This document shows, piece after piece, positions 1 through 6,308 of a DNA stretch of 37,350 nt. Numbering within the stretch: position 1 is the first letter of the stretch; each line of letters starts with the position of its first letter. Position numbers and translations under genes: made by a program. The notes below the pieces were generated by a model. That model did no database searches and had not been told where the DNA came from. It saw nothing but the letters and a program-made list of their open reading frames with translations. Source of the stretch: Emcibacter sp. (GTDB taxonomy: Bacteria; Pseudomonadota; Alphaproteobacteria; Sphingomonadales; Emcibacteraceae); NCBI GenBank assembly GCA_021774875.1, contig JAJFIP010000261.1, positions 1 to 37,350 of the forward strand, written 5' to 3'.

Positions 1-1176
1 TATTTTCATTTTTCCTTTGATATGTCTCTTCGTTGGGCTCTGGTAGCCAGTGAATAAAGGTGATTGGAGTAGCGTGTCTATCTCATTTCTCAAGAATGGT
101 CTTCTCTTTTTACCAGACTTGTTTCCTTTTTTCTTGGCAAGCTTTATGTTGGTTGCCGGAGATGCCTCAACATACCCATCATCCACAGCCCATTGAAAGA
201 ACGCCTTTACGAGGGATAAATATTTTTGGCATGTCTTGAAACTATTGCGAACGACATTTGTGTCTTGTTTACTTTTGAATACTACTTTTTTTAATGTGAG
301 TTTTTTGTAACCTTTTTTCTTGGAATAATTTTTAGGCATAAGAGTCAGCATGTCTTTAAAATTACGAACGTCAGCTTTGGTTATTGTATTAAGTATTTTA
401 TCTTCGCCAAACAAATCCAGTATCCAATTATAGACCCTTTGATAATCCTCTTTAGTACCAAGCTTGATTTCATCCTTCTTATATAATTTGTGACGGTTAA
501 TAGCCTCGGATAAAGAAATTTGTTCGATTGTCTGCTTTGCGTAAGCAGCAATCTGTGTGGGGACGAAGAGAGGGTCTTGAGGGGTTGTTTCAGTGTGTTG
601 CCCAGTTAAGTGTGCGTGATAAATTCGTAATGCCTCTGCGTGAGCTCTACAAATCAAACTCCCCAGTATAATGTATTCATTTGAGTTCCTTGATGGTATT
701 TTTTGGCCTATATCCTCGAAACTCTGATCAATTTGATAACAAATATCTGGACTAAACTTCTTGGATATGGTCATTTTTTTAAATGAATCTATGGAATTGG
801 GAACTTTGGATGCTTGCCATTCTGGATCAAATCCTTTCCTATTCTTGGTCACCGAGGCAAGATGAGGGCCTAATTCTATTTCATCAAGGTAAGATTGGAG
901 TTCCCTTCTAAAGTAATCTCTCGCAATTTCCTTTGCTTCAGGACTGATGTTATCGGATAACATAGGTTCAACACTCTCTAGGATATGTTTATACTTAAGA
1001 TCAATATAAGCGCATCTTAATCGAGCTTCCTCAACATTACCAGTTTTCAACGACCGTCGTATTTCCCTCATGCCGAGATGCTGATTAATCAGTCCGTACA
1101 ATTGTCGACGATAATAATACACACTATCTTTTATATATAATTTAGGTGTACCTGTGTGATGAAAGCCCCCTTTCAT
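1..1176 (-). CDS. Tyrosine site-specific recombinase (phage/island integrase), cut by window start
   Basis: The ORF track lacks this gene because it has no stop inside the window. I translated the minus strand from ATG at 1176-1174 to base 1 and found 392 uninterrupted codons. The N-terminus (YYYRRQLYGLINQHLGMREI, then RRSLKTGN) resembles the N-terminal domain common in integrases of the DUF6538 type. Residues of roughly 245-350 look like the SAM-like core-binding domain (DYQRVYNWILDLFGEDKI, AFFQWAVDDGYVEASPATNI). The catalytic R-H-R-Y domain should lie beyond the left edge, so activity cannot be judged. The gene reads away from the 3' end of the adjacent tRNA-Ser, the standard arrangement for an element inserted in a tRNA gene. 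It is visibly richer in AT than the core genes to the right, consistent with transfer. Class is confident from architecture and context; the exact subfamily is inferred. Confidence 0.85.
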   Translation of the reverse strand, partial: MKGGFHHTGTPKLYIKDSVYYYRRQLYGLINQHLGMREIRRSLKTGNVEEARLRCAYIDLKYKHILESVEPMLSDNISPEAKEIARDYFRRELQSYLDEIELGPHLASVTKNRKGFDPEWQASKVPNSIDSFKKMTISKKFSPDICYQIDQSFEDIGQKIPSRNSNEYIILGSLICRAHAEALRIYHAHLTGQHTETTPQDPLFVPTQIAAYAKQTIEQISLSEAINRHKLYKKDEIKLGTKEDYQRVYNWILDLFGEDKILNTITKADVRNFKDMLTLMPKNYSKKKGYKKLTLKKVVFKSKQDTNVVRNSFKTCQKYLSLVKAFFQWAVDDGYVEASPATNIKLAKKKGNKSGKKRRPFLRNEIDTLLQSPLFTGYQSPTKRHIKGKMKI

Positions 1177-1188
1177 GATAGGTACCTC

Positions 1189-1220
1189 AGTGTACAGCCA
1201 AGTGTACTACCAAGTGTACT
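1189..1220. repeat. Three short direct repeats with 12-base period in the integrase leader
   Basis: AGTGTAC occurs at 1189, 1201 and 1213, so the starts are exactly 12 bases apart. The second and third copies extend to AAGTGTACT. A related AGTACT follows at 1228. On the minus strand they lie between a TATAAT at 1227-1222 and the integrase ATG at 1176. That position suits an operator for autoregulation, or arm-type binding sites for the integrase or an excisionase. The repeats are seen directly; the function is inferred. Confidence 0.6.
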
Positions 1221-1221
1221 C

Positions 1222-1250
1222 ATTATAAGTACTACTCCTCCATTAAGAGG
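1222..1250 (-). promoter_or_regulatory. Possible integrase promoter
   Basis: On the minus strand a perfect TATAAT lies at 1227-1222, about 46 bases before the integrase start codon. No good -35 box stands 16-18 bases upstream (CCTCTT), so the promoter may need an activator or be weak. The 12-base repeats sit just downstream of the -10 box, where a bound protein would block initiation. Confidence 0.4.
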
Positions 1251-1285
1251 GGTATTGTTATATAACAGGGGGTTAGGTATGAGAA

Positions 1286-1375
1286 TGGAGGAGAGGAAGG
1301 GATTCGAACCCTCGATACTATCGCTAGTATACACGCTTTCCAAGCGTGCGCCTTAAACCACTCGGCCACCTCTCC
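1286..1375 (-). tRNA. tRNA-Ser (anticodon GGA)
   Basis: The minus strand begins GGAGAGGTGGCCGAGTGG and folds as a class II tRNA. The 7-bp acceptor stem is GGAGAGG/CCTCTCC. The anticodon loop CTTGGAAAG gives anticodon GGA, flanked by a GC-rich stem. The long variable arm has a 6-bp stem (ATACTA/TAGTAT) closed by GCGA, and the T arm contains GGGTTCGAATCCC. The 3' CCA is encoded at 1288-1286. The discriminator base reads U, whereas bacterial serine tRNAs normally have G73. The integrase gene lies just past the 3' end, so the 3' part of this gene is probably the attachment core and may have been supplied by the inserted element. Confidence 0.96.
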
Positions 1376-1397
1376 ATTTCCACAGGATTGATGGCGC

Positions 1398-1425
1398 AAT
1401 ATACCTATCCTGAATAAGGATGCAA
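1398..1425 (-). promoter_or_regulatory. Probable tRNA-Ser promoter
   Basis: Reading the minus strand, TTGCAT (1425-1420) and TATATT (1403-1398) are separated by 16 bases. They lie about 22 bases upstream of the tRNA 5' end. Both boxes are close to sigma-70 consensus. Confidence 0.5.
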
Positions 1426-1472
1426 GTCATCAACCCTATTAAATTCCCATAATTTTGCTTTATTTTACTAAT

Positions 1473-1501
1473 TTGCCAAAATATAAGAATTGCGTTATAA
1501 T
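1473..1501 (+). promoter_or_regulatory. Strong sigma-70-type promoter
   Basis: TTGCCA (1473-1478), a 17-base spacer and a perfect TATAAT (1496-1501) form a near-consensus promoter. Transcription would start near 1508. This rules out the ORF-track start at 1490 and supports ATG 1529 as the start of the next gene. Confidence 0.75.
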
Positions 1502-1528
1502 TTTTTTATCAAATACAGAGGTTATAAC

Positions 1529-1828
1529 ATGATAGCAGTAAGATATTTTGGATTTGGATTATGTGCCTTTTCCGTATTGATATTGATATATGAAATTATA
1601 AAATATGTTGAGCGCCACACCCTCAATCTTATTACCCTGCGACAAGCCTGGCAGAATAGAAATGTTGGGGGCCAGACCAGCAGTAGCGGTTCCTCTGCTG
1701 ATAGCTCTTTACCAGGTTTCTTGGGTGATCTGGCCACGTTATTGCTTAACATGCCGCTGCTTTCTGTGGTGGTTTTGCTAGGTGTGTTTTTATTGTTTAT
1801 CACCCGGCATAATGACAGGGCGCGTTAA
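1529..1828 (+). CDS. Small two-TM membrane protein of unknown function
   Basis: The ORF track starts this at 1490, but the -10 box lies at 1496-1501, so ATG 1529 with the upstream GAGG is preferred. That gives 99 residues. Two hydrophobic segments are visible: residues of about 5-24 (FGFGLCAFSVLILIYEIIKY) and about 75-94 (LLSVVVLLGVFLLFI). Between them lies a short Gly/Ser-rich loop (GGQTSSSGSS). Rhizobial genomes encode small proteins of the same layout, an N-terminal helix, a 'LxxxW' stretch and a C-terminal helix ending in a basic tail, sometimes labelled PetM-like. The resemblance is from memory and the label says nothing about role. The gene sits alone between tRNA-Ser and rpmF. Its function is unknown. 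Confidence 0.65.
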   Translation: MIAVRYFGFGLCAFSVLILIYEIIKYVERHTLNLITLRQAWQNRNVGGQTSSSGSSADSSLPGFLGDLATLLLNMPLLSVVVLLGVFLLFITRHNDRAR

Positions 1829-1842
1829 TAGTCAAGAAGTGC

Positions 1843-1871
1843 TTGACAATGGGCCGTCATTTAACGATAAC
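1843..1871 (+). promoter_or_regulatory. rpmF promoter
   Basis: A perfect TTGACA (1843-1848) is followed after 17 bases by GATAAC (1866-1871). It lies about 110 bases before the rpmF ATG, leaving a leader of roughly 100 bases. Confidence 0.65.
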
Positions 1872-1978
1872 ACACTGTTTTTGAGATTCAGGCTCTTTTA
1901 AATCATATTTTCAAGGGCAGAGATGGTGCTGAAATTATCGACATACATCCAGAATTAAAGTTTAGTTAGGATAAGAAA

Positions 1979-2164
1979 ATGGCCGTTCCTAAAAGGAAAA
2001 TATCACCACACCGCCGTGGTAACCGTCGTTCACACGATAGCTTGAGCGTCGATACCTATGTGGAAGATAACGAAAGTGGCGAATTGCGTCGTCGTCATCA
2101 TATTGACCTGAGTACAGGAAAATATCGTGGACGGCAGATTCTGGAGCCAAATGACAACTATTAG
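1979..2164 (+). CDS. rpmF: 50S ribosomal protein L32
   Basis: This 61-residue protein begins [20 protein letters not shown] and continues with [18 protein letters not shown], the characteristic alphaproteobacterial L32 sequence. L32 is a small basic protein of the large ribosomal subunit. No zinc-binding cysteines are present, as expected for this group. In many proteobacteria rpmF is followed by plsX and fabH. Here it is monocistronic, with its own promoter at 1843 and a strong terminator at 2189-2223. The start is fixed by the conserved AVPKRK N-terminus. Confidence 0.98.
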   Translation: MAVPKRKISPHRRGNRRSHDSLSVDTYVEDNESGELRRRHHIDLSTGKYRGRQILEPNDNY

Positions 2165-2188
2165 GATTCTGGAAAAATATATTACGTC

Positions 2189-2223
2189 AAAAACCGGCTG
2201 GATTATTCTCGCCGGTTTTTTTT
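2189..2223 (+). terminator. Rho-independent terminator after rpmF
   Basis: The inverted repeat AAAAACCGGC / GCCGGTTTTT (2189-2198 and 2211-2220) has a 12-base loop and a run of eight T in total. It separates rpmF from the 6S RNA gene. Confidence 0.9.
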
Positions 2224-2291
2224 GTGTTCAGAGGTCAAGGCCAGAAAAACCAATTCGGCTATTGCTGAAAGCCGCAAGTCGTCCTACATAG

Positions 2292-2460
2292 GGGGAGGTG
2301 GTTCTGTCCTGTGCGTGTTTTATCTTACTCCCCGGGGCGATAATTTTTCCGAAGGGAGCTGTCCCTGTCCGGGCCGTGGTCCGGTTATTACGGCGCCCAC
2401 CTGTTTTAACAGGTTCCGGAGGATAATACGTAAAGCACGGCAGAGACGGTTCCGCCACTC
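2292..2460 (+). ncRNA. ssrS: 6S RNA
   Basis: This stretch lies directly upstream of fau, the conserved position of ssrS in proteobacteria. The ends pair into a long imperfect closing stem: CTGTGCGTGTTTTA near 2309 pairs with TAAAGCACGG near 2431, and the outer GTGG pairs with CCGC near 2453. The core contains ACGGCGCCCACCTG ... CAGGTTCCGGAGGA (about 2390-2422), which I recognise from alphaproteobacterial 6S RNAs, and a CCCCGGGG element near 2331. 6S RNA mimics an open promoter and sequesters sigma-70 RNA polymerase in stationary phase. The ends are good to about 10 bases. The ORFs called here at 2222-2482 (+) and 2228-2458 (-) are artefacts of this RNA. Confidence 0.8.
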
Positions 2461-2478
2461 TTTTTATATTGGAAATAA

Positions 2479-3084
2479 ATGAAACAGAAAAAATCAGCTC
2501 TGCGTCGGGAAATGAAAACCATACGTGAGAATCTTCCTGCGCAAGATGATGATATGGCGGCCCGGTTAATTACATCCCGTATATTACGTCTGCCGGAAAT
2601 GGCCGGGGAAATTCAGCGCGGTATCAAGGCGAGCAGCAATGAGCCGCATATTGTCGCAGGATATTATCCGATCCAGTCTGAAGTTGATTGCCTGTTTATC
2701 CTCAAAGCCCTGAATGCGATTCAGTGCCGCTGTGCTTTGCCGGTCATTACGGGTAAAAATCAATATCTGGCCTTTAAGGAATGGGACTTGACCGGGGAAC
2801 TGACGGACGGGCCTTATGGCACGAGGGAGCCGCTTTCGGGCCTGCTCAATGTTATGCCGGATATTATTCTGGTGCCGCTACTTGCTTTTGATGAAAATGG
2901 CCACAGGTTGGGCTATGGCGGCGGCTATTATGATCGCACTTTAGAGGAATACCGCCACAAAGGTCATGACTTTACCGCAATCGGTGTTGCTTTTGATGGT
3001 CAGAAAAGCGATCATATACCCGTAGCCGGACATGACCAGCCCCTTGACATTATTGTCACAGAAAAGAAAGTTTACCGACCGTGA
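2479..3084 (+). CDS. fau: 5-formyltetrahydrofolate cyclo-ligase
   Basis: The 201-residue product converts 5-formyl-THF to 5,10-methenyl-THF using ATP, returning the stored folate to the one-carbon pool. The signature LGYGGGYYDRTL is at about residues 153-164. The N-terminal KSALRREMKTIREN helix supplies the usual early basic residues, and GYYPIQSEVD is the conserved substrate-side segment. Length is typical. It follows the 6S RNA gene with a gap of about 20 bases and is probably cotranscribed with it, as in E. coli ssrS-ygfA. Its stop overlaps the GTG start of the next gene, so translation is probably coupled. Confidence 0.95.
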   Translation: MKQKKSALRREMKTIRENLPAQDDDMAARLITSRILRLPEMAGEIQRGIKASSNEPHIVAGYYPIQSEVDCLFILKALNAIQCRCALPVITGKNQYLAFKEWDLTGELTDGPYGTREPLSGLLNVMPDIILVPLLAFDENGHRLGYGGGYYDRTLEEYRHKGHDFTAIGVAFDGQKSDHIPVAGHDQPLDIIVTEKKVYRP

Positions 3085-3896
3085 GATTATTATATTTAGG
3101 TGATATTGTCGGACGCGCTGGTCGCACACTTGCCATAGAGAAAATTCCCGAGTTTCGGAAGGCGCTCAAACTGGACTTTGTCGTCATCAACGGGGAAAAT
3201 GCAGCTTCGGGATTTGGCATTACTGCCAAAATATGCCGGGAATTTTTTGATGCCGGAGTTGATGTCATCAGTACGGGCAACCACGTCTGGGATCAAAAAG
3301 AAACCAAAACCCATATCGCCAGCGAGCCGCGCCTGATCAGACCGATAAATTATCCGGCGGGTACTCCGGGCCGGGGCAGTGTCATGGTTCAGGATACGCG
3401 GGGCCGTAATCTTCTGGTCATAAATGTTATGGGGCAGGTTTTTATGGGCGGGCTGGATGATCCCTTTGCGGCCGTGGATGCAGAACTAAAAAAATATCCC
3501 CTCGGCAGTGGCGCGAAATTCATTCTGGTGGATATTCATGGGGAGGCAACATCGGAAAAAATGGCCATGGGTCATTTCTGTGATGGCCGTGCCTCACTTG
3601 TTGTTGGTACCCATAGCCATGTACCCACAGCGGACGCTCAAATTCTGGACGGCGGTACGGCTTACCAGACGGACGCGGGTATGTGCGGTGATTATAACAG
3701 CGTGATCGGCATGGATAAGGCCGAGCCTTTACAGCGTTTCACCCGCAAAATTTCCACGGGCCGTTTTGCCCCAGCCTTGGGGGAGGCGACCCTGTGCGGT
3801 GTATTCGTGGAAAGCGACGACAAAACCGGCCTCGCCAAACGCATCGAGCCATTGCGTCTGGGGGCAAGACTGCACGGGGCTATGCCGGTTTTATAG
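3081..3896 (+). CDS. YmdB-family metallophosphoesterase
   Basis: The product has 271 residues and starts at GTG 3081, overlapping the fau stop (GTGA). It belongs to the TIGR00282/YmdB family. The N-terminus RLLYLGDIVGRAGR holds the first metal-binding motif (GDxxG). Further metal-site segments are VVINGENAASGFGI, STGNHVWDQKE, LVDIHGEATSEK and VVGTHSHVPTADA. B. subtilis YmdB is a dinuclear metal phosphodiesterase acting on 2',3'-cyclic AMP and affecting RNA turnover. The substrate in this organism is not known. The pairing with fau is common in alphaproteobacteria. Confidence 0.93.
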   Translation: MRLLYLGDIVGRAGRTLAIEKIPEFRKALKLDFVVINGENAASGFGITAKICREFFDAGVDVISTGNHVWDQKETKTHIASEPRLIRPINYPAGTPGRGSVMVQDTRGRNLLVINVMGQVFMGGLDDPFAAVDAELKKYPLGSGAKFILVDIHGEATSEKMAMGHFCDGRASLVVGTHSHVPTADAQILDGGTAYQTDAGMCGDYNSVIGMDKAEPLQRFTRKISTGRFAPALGEATLCGVFVESDDKTGLAKRIEPLRLGARLHGAMPVL

Positions 3897-3943
3897 AAGC
3901 CACATTCTTGTTTTCCCAAAATAATATGATATGGTTCATTTGT

Positions 3944-3960
3944 CTTCACATGGTGTGAAG
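3944..3960 (+). other. Perfect inverted repeat just before the FMN riboswitch
   Basis: CTTCACA-TGG-TGTGAAG is a perfect 7-bp palindrome with a 3-base centre, four bases before the riboswitch P1 stem. It could be an operator at the ribH2 promoter or a hairpin at the transcript 5' end. A weak promoter (TTGTTT 3908-3913, 16 bases, TATGGT 3930-3935) would place it around the transcription start. Confidence 0.4.
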
Positions 3961-3963
3961 ATT

Positions 3964-4112
3964 GTTCTCAGGGCGGGGCGAAATTCCCCACCGGCGGTGA
4001 GGAGTGATATGCTTCAAGCCCGCGAGCGCCTTTTATCGTCATTAACAATAAAAGGGTCAGCAGATTCGGTGAAACTCCGAAGCCGACGGTCATAGTCCGG
4101 ATGGTAGAGAAC
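3964..4112 (+). promoter_or_regulatory. FMN riboswitch (RFN element)
   Basis: All RFN hallmarks are present in order. P1 pairs GTTCTC (3964-3969) with GAGAAC (4107-4112). Then come AGGGCGGGGCGAAATTCCCC, ACCGGCGGT, GCCCGCGAGCGCC, a variable hairpin (CTTTTAT...AATAAAAG), GATTCGGTGAAACTCCGAAG, and CCGACGGTCATAGTCCGGAT. The element binds FMN and represses riboflavin genes. It precedes ribH2 by 85 bases. Such a riboswitch in front of a stand-alone ribH2 is known in Rhizobiales such as Brucella. Confidence 0.98.
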
Positions 4113-4165
4113 GAAAGTGAAAGACGGATTGCGTTTAGCGGACCGTCCCTGTTTTCGTGCGCCTT

Positions 4166-4191
4166 GGTTCTGTTTTTATATAAAAAGGACC
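4166..4191 (+). promoter_or_regulatory. Shine-Dalgarno-sequestering hairpin (riboswitch expression platform)
   Basis: GGTTCTG-TTTTTATATAAA-AAGGACC folds into a stem of nine pairs (one G-U) with one mismatch. It hides the AAAGGA that serves as ribosome binding site for ATG 4198. There is no T-tract terminator between the aptamer and the gene, so control is more likely at translation than transcription. The hairpin is seen; the switching mechanism is inferred. Confidence 0.5.
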
Positions 4192-4197
4192 AAACTC

Positions 4198-4677
4198 ATG
4201 GATAATTTATCCCAACAAAACCCCGAAATTCTTCGGGTCGCATTTATCAAAGCAGGATGGCATGCCGACATCGTTGGCCAATGTTATCAATCCTGTTTAA
4301 ATTATATAAAACAACAGTCAAACGGATGCTGTCATGTTGATGCGTTTGATGTGCCGGGGGCATTGGAAATCCCCCTATTGGCGCAGGATTTGGCAAATTC
4401 AGGCCAATATCATGCCATCATAGCATCCGCATTAATCGTGGATGGTGGTATCTACCGACACGACTTCGTCTCGTCTGCCGTTATTGATGGCATAATGCGT
4501 GTCCAGCTGGATACGGGAATACCTGTATTCTCTGCAGTACTTACACCGCATCATTTTCATGAAAGCAAGGATCATAAAGAATTCTTTTATGATCACTTTA
4601 AGGTGAAAGGACAAGAGGTGGCCGAGGCTTGCCTGATGATGATAGCCATCAGAAGACAGATCAGTCTTGCGGCTTAG
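4198..4677 (+). CDS. ribH2: 6,7-dimethyl-8-ribityllumazine synthase, RibH2 type
   Basis: The enzyme condenses 5-amino-6-ribitylaminouracil with 3,4-dihydroxybutanone phosphate, the penultimate step of riboflavin synthesis. The ORF track starts at 4117, but that falls in the riboswitch platform. ATG 4198, 7-9 bases after AAAGGA, gives 159 residues, the usual length. Landmarks are RVAFIKAGWHADIV (substrate loop), DAFDVPGALEIPLLA, ALIVDGGIYRHDFVSSAVIDG and FSAVLTPHHFHE. The His in HHFHE matches the proton-transfer His of the family. IYRHDFV rather than RGxTxHFD marks the RibH2 (type II, decameric) branch. It is a solo gene, away from other rib genes, under FMN control and followed by a hairpin terminator. 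Confidence 0.93.
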   Translation: MDNLSQQNPEILRVAFIKAGWHADIVGQCYQSCLNYIKQQSNGCCHVDAFDVPGALEIPLLAQDLANSGQYHAIIASALIVDGGIYRHDFVSSAVIDGIMRVQLDTGIPVFSAVLTPHHFHESKDHKEFFYDHFKVKGQEVAEACLMMIAIRRQISLAA

Positions 4678-4681
4678 TTTT

Positions 4682-4720
4682 AAATTGATACTCCGGCACA
4701 GACCGCCGGAGTATCAATTT
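4682..4720. terminator. Strong hairpin after ribH2
   Basis: AAATTGATACTCCGGC and GCCGGAGTATCAATTT form a perfect 16-bp inverted repeat with a 7-base loop. The A/T tails allow function in both directions, although the T run after the stem is short (TTT then CCCC). It insulates ribH2 from the parDE module. Confidence 0.75.
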
Positions 4721-4752
4721 CCCCCTCTAGGCTCAGAGTAAATTGATTTACC

Positions 4753-4799
4753 TTGCAAAAATCAGTAGAAAATACTATTATGTAAGTATATGTATTACA
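4753..4799 (+). promoter_or_regulatory. parDE promoter with overlapping palindromic operator
   Basis: TTGCAA (4753-4758), a 17-base spacer and TATTAT (4776-4781) form a promoter. The imperfect palindrome TGTAAGTATATGTATTACA (4781-4799) begins at the last base of the -10 box and covers the start region. ParD antitoxins of the ribbon-helix-helix type bind such sites, with or without ParE, to repress their own operon. The sites are read from sequence; binding is inferred. Confidence 0.6.
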
Positions 4800-4815
4800 A
4801 TAATGAGGTAAAGCA

Positions 4816-5073
4816 ATGTCCAGAACAATTACATTCCAACCTAATGAAGAACTTGGCAGCTTCATCGAGGGACAAGTAGAAATAGGCAATTTTCAAAATC
4901 AAAGTGAAGTTGTAAGGGCAGGGCTGCGATTGCTCCAAGAACAAAACGCAGAATCTAAGCTACAACAACTAAGAAATTTAATTGATGAAGCAGAAAATAG
5001 CCCTACAATGGAAAACTGGTCTAAAGAAGAGTTCTTAACACGGATGAAAAGCAAGGTGAATGCCTCACAATAA
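4816..5073 (+). CDS. parD: ParD-family type II antitoxin
   Basis: An 85-residue protein. The N-terminal half is a ribbon-helix-helix DNA-binding domain: SRTITFQPNEELGSFIEGQV (beta strand and helix 1) followed by FQNQSEVVRAGLRLLQE (the typical 'SEVVRAGLRLL' helix). The C-terminal half (about residues 50-85, EAENSPTMENWSKEEFLTRM) is charged and should wrap around the toxin. The 3' end overlaps parE by 14 bases. The promoter region carries a palindrome suitable for autoregulation. The coding region is richer in AT than the flanking yebC and ribH2 genes, as is usual for mobile toxin-antitoxin modules. Confidence 0.92.
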   Translation: MSRTITFQPNEELGSFIEGQVEIGNFQNQSEVVRAGLRLLQEQNAESKLQQLRNLIDEAENSPTMENWSKEEFLTRMKSKVNASQ

Positions 5074-5362
5074 TAGGTTTTATGTCCGTAAAACGGCTGA
5101 CAAAGATTTAGATAAAATCTTTGTCTATAGTGTTGAGAATTTCGGTATGAAACGCGCTGAACAATATATTAACGACATAGTAACCGCCTTTCAGAATTTA
5201 GCAGAAAATTATAAGCAGAGCAGGGACTGTAGCCACGTAAGACCTAATTTATATGCATGGGACGTTGTGTCTCATGTAATTTTTTATAAGCCTACAAATG
5301 ACGGCGTATCTATCTATCGGATATTACATAGCTCAATGGATTATAAAAAACACATAAATTAA
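5060..5362 (+). CDS. parE: ParE/RelE-family toxin
   Basis: This 100-residue protein starts inside the end of parD (ATG 5060, after AAGGTG). It has the ParE fold signature: RKTADKDLDKIFVYSVENFG at the N-terminus, RAEQYINDIVTAFQNLAEN as helix 2, and the C-terminal strands HVIFYKPTNDGVSIYRILHSSMDY. ParE toxins usually poison DNA gyrase, whereas RelE relatives cleave mRNA on the ribosome; sequence alone favours ParE. The family's conserved 'GxRxxxxg.HvvfY...' region is recognisable as DVVSHVIFY. The gene looks intact, so the module is likely to be functional. Confidence 0.9.
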   Translation: MPHNNRFYVRKTADKDLDKIFVYSVENFGMKRAEQYINDIVTAFQNLAENYKQSRDCSHVRPNLYAWDVVSHVIFYKPTNDGVSIYRILHSSMDYKKHIN

Positions 5363-5558
5363 GGCAGGGGGCTTACCATTTATTTTCCCAATCCATGGAT
5401 TACGGTTATTCGCAGTGTGAACCATTTATCTCAAACAGGCATTTTTTCCCAAAAAAATCAATTCCCTGTTCACAAACGTCAATCAGTGTATTATCACAGT
5501 CTGGAACCTTATTTTACAATATAAGGACCTGATAACAGGGCTTTTTGGGAACAGACAT

Positions 5559-6308
5559 ATGGCAGGCCATTCCAAGTTTAAGAATATTATGTACCGCAAG
5601 GGCGCACAGGATAAAAAGCGCTCGTCTCTTTTCAGTAAATTATCCAAGGAAATAACCGTTGCTGCCAAGATGGGTGGCCCGGATATGGACAGCAACCCGC
5701 GTCTGCGTCTGGCTGTGCAAACCGCCCGCGGCCAATCCATGCCTAAGGATAATATCCAGCGCGCCATTAATAAATCACAGGGCGGCGATGCGGAAAGCTA
5801 TGACGAAATCCGTTATGAGGGCTATGGCCCCGGCGGCACGGCGATAATAGTTGAAAGCCTGACCGATAACCGCAACCGGGCGGCATCGGACATTCGCACA
5901 GCATTTGCCAAGAATGGCGGCAACCTCGGTGAAACCGGGAGCGTGGCGTTTCAGTTTGATAAAGTAGGCGAGATCATATTTGAAGCTGAGGCATCTTCCG
6001 CTGATGATATGTTTGAAAATGCATTGGAAGCAGGGGCAGAAGATGTGGTTTCAGATGATGAAACCCATGAAATCTATTGTGCCATGGAAGACATGCAAAC
6101 CGTGACGGCGGCCCTGACGGAGGCTGTGGGTAGTGAGCCAAAATCCGCAAAGCTAATCTGGAAACCGCAGAATCCTGTCGAGGTGGATTTGGAATCTGCC
6201 CGCAAATTACTGAAAATGATTGATGTTCTGGATGATCTTGATGATGTGCAGAATATCTACGGCAACTATGAAATTTCAGAACAGGTAATGGAGCAGCTTA
6301 GCGCGTGA
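5559..6308 (+). CDS. yebC: YebC/PmpR-family protein (TACO1-like)
   Basis: The product has 249 residues and begins [20 protein letters not shown], the family's hallmark start (normally 'MAGHSKWANIKHRK'). It continues with [20 protein letters not shown] and [10 protein letters not shown], then [14 protein letters not shown] and [19 protein letters not shown], covering the three YebC domains. The family was described as transcriptional regulators (PmpR in Pseudomonas). More recent work on YebC and mitochondrial TACO1 points to easing translation of polyproline stretches. It is the first gene of the yebC-ruvCAB block, and its stop overlaps the GTG start of ruvC. Conservation with ruv genes is widespread. 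Confidence 0.95.
   Translation: MAGHSKFKNIMYRKGAQDKKRSSLFSKLSKEITVAAKMGGPDMDSNPRLRLAVQTARGQSMPKDNIQRAINKSQGGDAESYDEIRYEGYGPGGTAIIVESLTDNRNRAASDIRTAFAKNGGNLGETGSVAFQFDKVGEIIFEAEASSADDMFENALEAGAEDVVSDDETHEIYCAMEDMQTVTAALTEAVGSEPKSAKLIWKPQNPVEVDLESARKLLKMIDVLDDLDDVQNIYGNYEISEQVMEQLSA

Noticed and set aside
1156-1356. 66-aa plus-strand ORF across the tRNA
   Set aside because: It runs through the integrase leader and the antisense of tRNA-Ser; the IPR of the sequence is explained by these, and no ribosome binding site or family is seen.
2222-2482. 86-aa and 76-aa ORFs on both strands
   Set aside because: The region is the rpmF terminator tail plus 6S RNA; the translations have no recognisable family.
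4117-4197. N-terminal extension of RibH2
   Set aside because: It lies in the riboswitch expression platform; the extra 27 residues are not part of the family and ATG 4198 has a proper ribosome binding site.
5363-5558. Possible SOS box upstream of yebC-ruv
   Set aside because: GAAC and GTTC words occur (near 5420 and 5472), but no GTTC-N7-GTTC or GAAC-N7-GAAC pair of the alphaproteobacterial LexA type is present.
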